Part shown: one piece after another, positions 1 to 6,259 of the stretch | Numbering within the stretch: the first letter of the stretch is position 1 | Layout of the letters: each line of letters starts with the position of its first letter | Assembly: GCA_003514205.1 (NCBI GenBank) | Contig: DORQ01000084.1 | Coordinates: forward strand, 1 to 7,054 | Direction: 5' to 3' | Source of the DNA: Acidimicrobiaceae bacterium | Lineage (GTDB): Bacteria > Actinomycetota > Acidimicrobiia > Acidimicrobiales > Microtrichaceae | Length of the DNA stretch: 7,054 bases | Made by a program: the position numbers and the translations under genes | The notes under the pieces: model-generated | What the model was told of the DNA's origin: nothing | Database searches by the model: none | What the model saw: the letters and a program-made list of their open reading frames with translations, nothing else

Positions 1-159
1 CTGAGCCTCGGCCAGCTTATTGTTGTTTGCGAGGAGCTTGGTGTTCGACTCGAACACATTGTCCTCCTGCTTGAAGTTAGGGAAAAGTTTCTCGATAGCG
101 AACCCAATAGCGGCTGCGAGCAGCCACCAGAACCAGATCTTTCCTAGTGTGTACGGCAT
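1..159 (-). CDS. Small single-pass membrane protein, 3' end outside window
   Basis: The reverse strand reads from ATG at 159 for 53 codons without a stop and leaves the window at base 1, so only the N-terminal part is seen. Residues about 7-22 form one hydrophobic, tryptophan-rich segment (IWFWWLLAAAIGFAI), followed by a polar, Asn/Gln/Glu-rich stretch that could be helical or coiled. The start lies 5 bases past the TAA of the BON/OmpA gene. A purine-rich AGGAAAGG (177-170) sits 10 bases upstream of the ATG, inside the last codons of that gene, so translational coupling is likely. In mycobacteria the ArfA gene (Rv0899) is followed by two small membrane proteins (ArfB, ArfC). The position and the Trp-rich membrane helix here resemble that arrangement, but this is an analogy from gene order and I cannot show homology. 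The function is unknown. Confidence 0.72.
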   Translation of the reverse strand, partial: MPYTLGKIWFWWLLAAAIGFAIEKLFPNFKQEDNVFESNTKLLANNNKLAEAQ

Positions 160-164
160 TGTCC

Positions 165-1517
165 TTACGCCTTTCCTACTGTGAACACGACACGTCGGTT
201 CTGAGCCTTGTTGGCTGGTGAATCATTGGGTACGAGTGGTTGGGTCTCCCCATAGCCAATCGCTGTGAGTTGTTCGGCGGGAACACCATCTGCAATCAAT
301 GCGGAGAGCACTGATTCGGCTCGTGCCTGTGAAAGAGCCTGATTTGCGGCATCTGCTCCGTCTGAATCGGTGTGCCCATCAACAGAGATCCGAAGACCTG
401 CGAACTGCTTCGCTGCAGCAGAAACTTCTTGGAGGATTGGTTGCGCCTCTGGAAGCAATGCAGCGGAGCCAGGAGCGAAGGGAATCACTCGTCCAGCGAG
501 CACCTCGTTGAGGCGAGCCTGTACAGCCGCTGCATCCTCTTCGGTGGCTACCGGACGAGGGGACAAATCAGTGGCGAGTGGAGCGAGCGGATTGTTTGAA
601 TCAGCAGCTTTCTGGGTGCCACCAGTGCCTTCGTCAGTCGAGCCGGCCGGTGCTGTTCCGGGTGTGGCGCCGTCGCTGGGAACAGCTGCGGTGGCAACCC
701 CCTCAAACGCCGACTTCTGCTCCTCAGAAACATAGATCCCCGTGAGCTTGAGGCCGTCGTCGGTCACCTTCGCAACGCCGCTCACTAGATTCTTGGGCAT
801 TGCTTCAATGATGGAGCCGAGCGACGTGAAGGCACTCGTCACCACACCATCAGCCTCGGCTGAGGGAGTGGTTGGAACAGTGACTGTCAACTGGTCGCGC
901 ACCTTGTCTGCGCCAACTGCATTTCGGGCTGCCTGAACCAGCTGAAGGTGAGCGAGTTCCGACGGAACAGTGCCCGTGAGGGTCATCAGACCCTCGGAAT
1001 CAAACTCGGCAGCGGGTCGGAACAACTTCATCGTTGCCGCTACTGCGTCGTTGGCGGTGCCGCTCCCAGATTTCGAGCCGTCTGTTCCAGGCGAGTCGGA
1101 ATCCTTGCTGCCATCTGCATCATCGGCGGCATCGCCTGCGCCCTCGTTGCCCGCAGTGTCGGCGGAGTCGCCGTTGTTCTGCTTCGACCTGTTTGCTCGC
1201 CATGTCGCGAGGTCCTTGTCGCACACGTTGAGGGTGTGAACTCCATAGGCGCTTGCGAGTGCCGTCGCCTTGTCGACGACGGTGGGGCTGGAAAGGCCGC
1301 AGATTCGGCCATCCTGTCCACTGAACTCGACGGTCGCGGCTGACTCGCCGATCGTGTCGAGCCTGACCTCGATCTTGTCGGTGAGATGATTCTCGATTGT
1401 TGGGATGCCGTGAAAGGGGAACAGAACCGTCCCGAGTCCGAGGGCTCCTGTCGCCCACCACATCGCTGCGCTTCGAGGGCGTCTGGGCTCCTCGGACCGC
1501 GTTGGGTCGTTATCCAT
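165..1517 (-). CDS. ArfA-like membrane protein with BON-like repeats and C-terminal OmpA domain
   Basis: This 450-residue protein probably sits in the cell envelope and binds peptidoglycan. A charged N-terminus (1-17) precedes one membrane helix (about 19-37). A BON-like unit follows (about 41-100), then a Gly/Ser/Asp-rich acidic linker (about 111-155). Two more BON-like units (about 156-213 and 223-280) and a second Thr/Gly/Ala-rich linker (281-325) lead to an OmpA domain (about 332-447). The OmpA domain has GHTD (381-384), a perfect N-x2-LS-x2-RA-x2-V match at 392-403, and NRRV at 440-443. In OmpA homologues, the Asp of HTD and the Arg of LSxxRA contact diaminopimelate. This order matches mycobacterial ArfA/OmpATb (Rv0899), which is shorter (326 aa) and not a beta-barrel porin. 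Cys73 and Cys99 are the only cysteines and may pair. I chose ATG 1517 because AGGAGG lies 5 bases upstream; a longer frame to 1721 would overlap the divergent helicase gene. Confidence 0.9.
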   Translation of the reverse strand: MDNDPTRSEEPRRPRSAAMWWATGALGLGTVLFPFHGIPTIENHLTDKIEVRLDTIGESAATVEFSGQDGRICGLSSPTVVDKATALASAYGVHTLNVCDKDLATWRANRSKQNNGDSADTAGNEGAGDAADDADGSKDSDSPGTDGSKSGSGTANDAVAATMKLFRPAAEFDSEGLMTLTGTVPSELAHLQLVQAARNAVGADKVRDQLTVTVPTTPSAEADGVVTSAFTSLGSIIEAMPKNLVSGVAKVTDDGLKLTGIYVSEEQKSAFEGVATAAVPSDGATPGTAPAGSTDEGTGGTQKAADSNNPLAPLATDLSPRPVATEEDAAAVQARLNEVLAGRVIPFAPGSAALLPEAQPILQEVSAAAKQFAGLRISVDGHTDSDGADAANQALSQARAESVLSALIADGVPAEQLTAIGYGETQPLVPNDSPANKAQNRRVVFTVGKA

Positions 1518-1522
1518 TACCG

Positions 1523-1528
1523 CCTCCT
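1523..1528 (-). promoter_or_regulatory. Strong ribosome binding site fixing the start of the BON/OmpA gene
   Basis: On the minus strand AGGAGG occupies 1528-1523, with 5 bases to the ATG at 1517. This is a near-perfect Shine-Dalgarno match. It decides the start against in-frame upstream ATGs that would place about 68 extra, non-conserved-looking residues in front of the protein. Confidence 0.85.
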
Positions 1529-1532
1529 GATG

Positions 1533-1577
1533 GGCCGCCCGCACGGCCAAAGAGGACACTAGCGCCTCATAGGGCGC
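1533..1577. repeat. Two short dyads of equal geometry in the divergent spacer
   Basis: The 79-bp gap between the two divergent start codons holds two inverted repeats, each with 5-bp arms around 6 bases. One is GGCCG/CGGCC at 1533-1548 and the other is GCGCC/GGCGC at 1562-1577, with centres 29 bp apart. They could be operators or RNA hairpins in the leader of the minus-strand gene. Short GC-rich dyads also arise by chance in DNA of this composition. I could not find a convincing -35/-10 pair for either divergent gene in this gap. Confidence 0.3.
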
Positions 1578-1596
1578 AAATGGGGGAACGGGGCGC

Positions 1597-4311
1597 ATGC
1601 TCAGGCAGACTGTGGCCATGATTGAACCACCTAAAAACGACCAACGGTGGATCAACCTGGAGCAATGTCGGTTGCCCCTCCCGCCCAATCCCACCGCCGA
1701 TGTGTTGCTCGACGGGTTCACCGAGTGGGTGTCACAGGGTGGCCTTGAGTTGTACCCCGCTCAAGAAGACGCTGTGCTCGCGTTGCTGTCGGGGAACCAT
1801 GTGGTGATCACGACGCCAACTGGGTCGGGAAAGTCGCTCGTGGCGACCGCTGCCCATTACGACGCTCTTGCCCGAGGTCAGCGTTCGGTGTACACAGCTC
1901 CGATCAAGGCACTGGTGTCTGAGAAGTTCTTCGATCTCAGGGCGATCTTTGGGTCCGACAACGTCGGGATGGTGACAGGGGATTCACAGATCAACCCTGC
2001 TGCGCCGATCCTGTGCTGCACTGCAGAGATCCTCGCTCACGCCGTGCTTCAATCAGGCAGCACGCTGCCGGTCGCTCACGTCACCATGGACGAGTTCCAT
2101 TTCTTCGCTGATCGTGACCGTGGCTGGGCCTGGGAGGTGCCGCTCCTCGAATGCGTCGACGCCCGCTACTTGCTGATGTCTGCCACTTTGGGCGATACGG
2201 GCTGGGTCGAGACGCACCTTGAGTCGACCTCCTCTCGAGAGGTGTCGCTCATCGCTGGTGGGCCCCGTCCCGTCCCGCTCGAGTTTCATTACTCGGAAGT
2301 GCCGCTGCATGAGAGCATCGCCGAATTGCTTGAGACGAAACGCGCACCGATTTACGTGGTCTACTTCACCCAGCGGGCGGCGACCGAGGCTGCCCAAGCG
2401 TTCCTGAGCCTGGATGTACTCACTAAAGAGGAGAAGGCTCAGGCGGCCGAACTGATGCGAGGGTTCCGCTTTGATACCCCCTTCGGGAACGACCTCCGGA
2501 GGTTCTTAGCCGCAGGTATTGGGGTTCACCATGCTGGCCTGCTACCTCGCTATCGAATGCTGGTGGAACGGCTCGCGCGGGAGGGCCTCCTCAAACTGAT
2601 TTGTGGAACCGACACCCTTGGCGTGGGTGTCAACATTCCAATTCGGACTGTTCTGCTCACCCAGCTCTGCAAGTTCGACGGTTCGAAGATGCGTGGCCTG
2701 TCGGTTCGGGAGTTTCAACAGATCGCCGGGCGGGCCGGCCGGAGGGGCTATGACACGGAGGGGACCGTGTGGGCTCAGGCTCCGGCCCACTGGGTGGAGA
2801 ATCGGCGGGCAGAGGCCAAGGCGGCAACTGCGGGTAAACGCGTCAAGAACAAGAAGAAGCCGCCTGAGCGTGGTTTCAAGGACTGGAACGCTGACACCTT
2901 TGAACGGTTGGTGCACGGGGTCCCCGAGACGCTGATCAGCCGATTCGATATCAACCACGGCATGGTGCTGCATCTGCTCGGCCGACCCGGCGATGGCCGA
3001 GAGTGGATTCGTTCGCTCATCGAGGCAAGCTTCACGACCCAACGAAGCAAGGAGCTGCTCCACACGAAATCCCAAGACATCATCTCGTCACTTCTGGAGG
3101 CCGAGATTCTTCAGTCACTTGCAACGCCCGATGCTGAAGGTCGCGAGTTGCGGGTACATGAGTCGCTGCAGGAGCGGTTCTCATTGGATCGCCCGCTTTC
3201 GCCCTTTGTGGTTGACATGTTGATGGCGTTCAGCACAGACGGGGATTCGTCCGAATCTGACACTGTCGCGGAATCTGACACCGTCGCGGAATCTGACACT
3301 GTCGCGGAATCAGACACTGTCGCCGGATCCAACCCAGGACCGAACCCCTATGCGATGGCCTTCGACATGTTGAGCGTGATCGAGGCAAGTTTGGAGGACC
3401 CAACCGCGCTGGTGTTGGCCCAGCGCGACAAGATTCGCGACGAGTTGTGGAACCGTCTCAAATCTGAGGGCGTTGAGTTTGAGGAACGCCAGAACCTCGT
3501 CGCCGAGGTCGAATGGCCAAAGCCGCTCGAGGAGGAACTCAAAGCGGCGTGGCAGATCCACCTCGAGGTCAATCCATGGCTTGCCGGAGAATGGGTGCGA
3601 CCAAAGTCGATCGCCCGAGACCTGTATGAGTTGGGTGACACGTTCTCGGGCTATGTTCAACATCTCGGCGCCAAACGCTCTGAAGGACTCCTTCTTCGCT
3701 ATCTCACCGACTGCTATCGGGCGCTCAATAACAACGTTCCCGAGGACTTGAGGACCGAAGAGCTCGCCGAGATCACAGAATGGCTCGGCGAGGTCGTCCG
3801 CAGCGTCGATCCCTCACTGATCGATGAATGGGAGCGCATGGAACGCGTTCGAGCCGGCCAGGCTGTGGAGGAGGCTGACTCAGATTCGTTGCTTGATGGG
3901 GCGCCGCGAGACGCCACGCGCAACCGGCGTGCGTTCCGGGCGATGATTCGCACCGAGATGTTCCGATGGGTTCAAGCGTTGGCTCGCCGTGACTACGCGG
4001 TGCTGGATGCGCAATGGCCCGCTGAGCGAAGCGAACCAGTGCCGATCGCGGACTTGATGGCACCGTTGTGGGCCGAACATAGCTGGATCGGTATCGACGC
4101 AAACGCTCGCTCTGGCGAGTTCTTTCAGCTTGCGGAGCCGCCCCCAGGTGGAGTCCCGACGGGGTTGTGGCCGGTGACCCAGATCCTCGTGGATCCCGAG
4201 CAAACGGGGGAGTGGCGGCTCTGCGGAATGGTCGATGTGGAAGCAAGCCGCCTGGAATCTCGGGCAGTGATTTGGTTGCAGTCGATCGAATCGACAACGA
4301 CAAGGAGTTAG
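1597..4311 (+). CDS. Ski2-like superfamily 2 helicase with C-terminal DUF3516 domain
   Basis: This 904-residue protein is an ATP-dependent nucleic-acid helicase expected in the cytoplasm; whether its substrate is RNA or DNA cannot be told. Motifs in order are Walker A TPTGSGKS (73-80), Ia TAPIKALVSEKF (100-111), TGD (127-129), CCTAEIL (140-146), the DEAH-like box DEFH (165-168), SAT (195-197), motif IV VVYFTQR (254-260), the Ski2-type HHAGLLP (311-317), motif V GTDTLGVGVNIP (337-348) and motif VI QIAGRAGRRG (375-384). A Lys-rich patch lies at 414-421. The remainder, to the C-terminus, fits the DUF3516 tail that accompanies such helicases, mainly in actinobacteria. All catalytic motifs look intact. 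An acidic insert with four ESDTVA units (553-576) interrupts the tail. ATG 1597 has GGGGGAA upstream; ATG 1618, seven codons later, is an equally possible start with a weaker ribosome site. The biological role of the family is not established. Confidence 0.95.
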   Translation: MLRQTVAMIEPPKNDQRWINLEQCRLPLPPNPTADVLLDGFTEWVSQGGLELYPAQEDAVLALLSGNHVVITTPTGSGKSLVATAAHYDALARGQRSVYTAPIKALVSEKFFDLRAIFGSDNVGMVTGDSQINPAAPILCCTAEILAHAVLQSGSTLPVAHVTMDEFHFFADRDRGWAWEVPLLECVDARYLLMSATLGDTGWVETHLESTSSREVSLIAGGPRPVPLEFHYSEVPLHESIAELLETKRAPIYVVYFTQRAATEAAQAFLSLDVLTKEEKAQAAELMRGFRFDTPFGNDLRRFLAAGIGVHHAGLLPRYRMLVERLAREGLLKLICGTDTLGVGVNIPIRTVLLTQLCKFDGSKMRGLSVREFQQIAGRAGRRGYDTEGTVWAQAPAHWVENRRAEAKAATAGKRVKNKKKPPERGFKDWNADTFERLVHGVPETLISRFDINHGMVLHLLGRPGDGREWIRSLIEASFTTQRSKELLHTKSQDIISSLLEAEILQSLATPDAEGRELRVHESLQERFSLDRPLSPFVVDMLMAFSTDGDSSESDTVAESDTVAESDTVAESDTVAGSNPGPNPYAMAFDMLSVIEASLEDPTALVLAQRDKIRDELWNRLKSEGVEFEERQNLVAEVEWPKPLEEELKAAWQIHLEVNPWLAGEWVRPKSIARDLYELGDTFSGYVQHLGAKRSEGLLLRYLTDCYRALNNNVPEDLRTEELAEITEWLGEVVRSVDPSLIDEWERMERVRAGQAVEEADSDSLLDGAPRDATRNRRAFRAMIRTEMFRWVQALARRDYAVLDAQWPAERSEPVPIADLMAPLWAEHSWIGIDANARSGEFFQLAEPPPGGVPTGLWPVTQILVDPEQTGEWRLCGMVDVEASRLESRAVIWLQSIESTTTRS
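3253..3324 (+). repeat. In-frame 18-bp tandem repeat, four copies, in the helicase tail
   Basis: Four contiguous 18-bp units begin at 3253, 3271, 3289 and 3307, each encoding ESDTVA. Units 1 and 3 are identical, unit 2 differs by one synonymous C (ACC for ACT), and unit 4 has two differences (TCA for TCT, GCC for GCG), both synonymous. The unit length is a multiple of 3, so gain or loss of copies keeps the frame. The flanks are also acidic and Ser-rich (DGDSS before, GSNPG after), which suggests a flexible surface loop between two folded parts of the DUF3516 tail. Confidence 0.95.
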
Positions 4312-4325
4312 CGACATCGATTCTC

Positions 4326-4353
4326 TTGCTTGGCAGGCTTGAGGTGTTACGAT
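4326..4353 (+). promoter_or_regulatory. Candidate sigma70-type promoter for the VWA lipoprotein gene
   Basis: The 76-bp gap after the helicase stop holds TTGCTT (4326-4331) and TACGAT (4348-4353), separated by 16 bp. Each hexamer resembles the vegetative -35 or -10 consensus. The predicted transcript would start near 4360 and give a leader of roughly 30 bases containing the ribosome site GGGGGG (4375-4380), 7 bases before ATG 4388. I see no T-tailed hairpin between the genes, so read-through from the helicase gene is also possible. Confidence 0.4.
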
Positions 4354-4387
4354 TCCTTCCGAAACGAAAGAGCTGGGGGGCGATGTT

Positions 4388-6226
4388 ATGAATCTGAGAC
4401 GCGCAGCATGCGTGACGGCGATAGCGGCAGTATCGCTGAGCTGTACTACTCCAGGCGGTTCGGGCGGGGGTGTAACCCCGGCGGCAAATCCACGCCTCAT
4501 GGCCGGGTGCGGGCTCGATGTCTCGTTTGTTGTTGATCGGTCGGGTTCGATTGGTGCTGATTCGGTGCTCGTGGCTCAGGCTGGCCAAGTGCTTGTTGAT
4601 CTCCTTCAAGACACCGGCTCCAGGATCAAAGTGGCTTCCTTCTCCGACACTGCCACTGTTCACCCGGGCGGTTCCGTCACTGGCTCTACCAACATCAGCG
4701 ATCTCGTCTGGGAGACGGCCGACAGCTTCGTCATGCCGAATCTGCCAAGCGCAGGCGCGACCAACATCGAGTCGGGACTTGAGGTTCTTCGACGATCCCC
4801 AGATGGTGGGGGCGACTTGACGATTGTGTTCACAGATGGAAATCCGAATCTGCATTACGTCAACTTGGGCGATGGACACCCGGGGATTCCTGCCAGCCTC
4901 GGCTCGGAATACACAGAGCCAATCGCTGAGGCGAACGCTTTGAAGGCGGGCGGGACTCACCTCTTAGCAGTAGGAGTTGGCGCAGTCGACGCGCAGACAT
5001 TGATCTCGTTGAGTGGGCCCAACGCGCTTGGTGGTGGAGCCGCTATCGAAGATACCGACTACACGAAGATCACCGGCTTCGAGAAGCTGGCCGACGCGTT
5101 CGGAGAGATCGCGCGGAAGCTGTGCGAGAACTCCTTGAGCGTTCTGACTGAGTTCAACGGCAGTCCTGTCTTCGGCTCGGTGATCACAACAACTGCGACA
5201 CCAACACCAACACAGTGGACTCAGCCAGTCGGTGCATCTGGTCCCACAGCTACTGACACCACGAGCGCGGCGGCGGCAGCGAACTTCGCCTGGAGGCCTG
5301 GTGCTTCCGGTACTCAGCTGGCAGTCACTGCGAATCCACCCCCGGGCTTTGACCCAGGCGCAATGACCTGTGAGGAGGACCTGCTCAACGGCGGGCCCCG
5401 CGTGCCGATCCCCGTGACCACTGTTTCCACGGGGAGTTACACGCTTCAAAAGGTTGCAGGCAGCGCGGTGTTTTGCAGCGTGGAGTTGATTGTCAACCTT
5501 GAGCTCCCGCCAGTTGTTGATGTTGTGTTGTCGTTCGACCTGACGAGTTCCATGGGTTCGGTGGTTCAGCAGGCAAAGACCGAGGCTACTGATCTCATCA
5601 ATAACCTCAATGTCGCAGCGCCTGGAACAAGTTTCACCTTCGGCGTGACCACCTACCGCGACTATGCAGTTGCAGTGAATGCTGCCGGCTGCGGGTTGAC
5701 GAACTACAGCAGCACCTATGGCAGCGGGTCCGACTATCCGTTCCTGTTGAATCAGCCATTGACCGCCAGTGCTGCACCAGTGCAGGGCGCCATCAACGGC
5801 CTGGGAGTCTCAGGCGGCGCTGATGGTCCCGAGGCGTATACCCGAGCGTTGTGGGAGCTGGCACAACCTGATACTTCAGCCGCACTCGGGTTCCGGCCCG
5901 GGGCGTTGAAGCTGGTTGTCAACTTCTCCGACAACGTCCCCCATGACCCCAATCTGAACCAAGGAGTCTCCGGGGGAACCTGGGACACTGGGCTCGATCT
6001 GGGTCGAAATGGTGCCTTCAACTGCGGCGGCGATGATTTGGACTTCCATGACGACGCCTTGGCTGACATGGCCGCCTCTGGCGTTCACCTCATGCAGGTC
6101 AATGCCAGCAGTTTCGCGGCCGCTCATTGGCAATCCTGGGCAGCATCGACCAATGGTGGCTATGCGCAGCTCAACAATGGTCAGTCCCTGACTCAGGTCG
6201 TCATTGATCTCCTCAGCCAGCTCTAA
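4388..6226 (+). CDS. Secreted lipoprotein with two von Willebrand factor A domains
   Basis: This 612-residue protein begins with a lipoprotein-type signal: NLRR, a hydrophobic stretch (6-18) and Cys19 after VSLS. That match is relaxed rather than textbook. A Gly-rich spacer precedes VWA domain 1 (about 42-245), whose MIDAS metal-site residues are present: DRSGS (50-54), Thr125 in GATN and Asp150 in FTDG. A beta-rich middle region (about 250-370) resembles prealbumin-like linkers. VWA domain 2 (about 374-612) starts with DLTSS (384-388) and has GGADGPEA (476-483) and NFSDNVPHD (512-520), closer to integrin-beta-like VWA domains. Six mature cysteines besides Cys19 can be paired by position: 41/246 bracketing domain 1, 328/363, and 435/546. 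No LPXTG or C-terminal membrane helix is seen, so the lipid would be the only anchor. VWA domains usually bind proteins through a divalent cation; the partner here is unknown. Tandem stops TAA TAG end the gene. Confidence 0.93.
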   Translation: MNLRRAACVTAIAAVSLSCTTPGGSGGGVTPAANPRLMAGCGLDVSFVVDRSGSIGADSVLVAQAGQVLVDLLQDTGSRIKVASFSDTATVHPGGSVTGSTNISDLVWETADSFVMPNLPSAGATNIESGLEVLRRSPDGGGDLTIVFTDGNPNLHYVNLGDGHPGIPASLGSEYTEPIAEANALKAGGTHLLAVGVGAVDAQTLISLSGPNALGGGAAIEDTDYTKITGFEKLADAFGEIARKLCENSLSVLTEFNGSPVFGSVITTTATPTPTQWTQPVGASGPTATDTTSAAAAANFAWRPGASGTQLAVTANPPPGFDPGAMTCEEDLLNGGPRVPIPVTTVSTGSYTLQKVAGSAVFCSVELIVNLELPPVVDVVLSFDLTSSMGSVVQQAKTEATDLINNLNVAAPGTSFTFGVTTYRDYAVAVNAAGCGLTNYSSTYGSGSDYPFLLNQPLTASAAPVQGAINGLGVSGGADGPEAYTRALWELAQPDTSAALGFRPGALKLVVNFSDNVPHDPNLNQGVSGGTWDTGLDLGRNGAFNCGGDDLDFHDDALADMAASGVHLMQVNASSFAAAHWQSWAASTNGGYAQLNNGQSLTQVVIDLLSQL

Positions 6227-6259
6227 TAGCCAACTGAAGCAGTACTGAATTGTGGCGCC

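Noticed and set aside
1518..1721. N-terminal extension of the BON/OmpA protein to ATG 1721
   Set aside because: It would overlap the divergent helicase gene by over 100 bases, and the AGGAGG at 1528-1523 points to the start at 1517.
2542..3075. Minus-strand open frame of 177 codons inside the helicase gene
   Set aside because: It is fully antisense to helicase motifs V and VI and to the following region, and shows no domain or ribosome site of note.
3253..3324. Tandem repeat considered as a CRISPR or protein-binding iteron array
   Set aside because: Units are contiguous with no spacers, in frame, and differ only at synonymous positions, so a coding repeat explains it best.
4281..4295. Perfect inverted repeat GTCGAT-CGA-ATCGAC near the helicase 3' end, considered as a terminator
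   Set aside because: It lies inside the coding sequence, has a three-base loop and no following T tract. ATCGA-type words recur nearby by chance.
3773..4960. Long minus-strand open frame of 395 codons crossing the helicase end, the spacer and the VWA gene start
   Set aside because: Its product is Arg/Ser-rich with no recognisable domain and it lies antisense to two well-supported genes. Such frames are common opposite GC-rich coding DNA.
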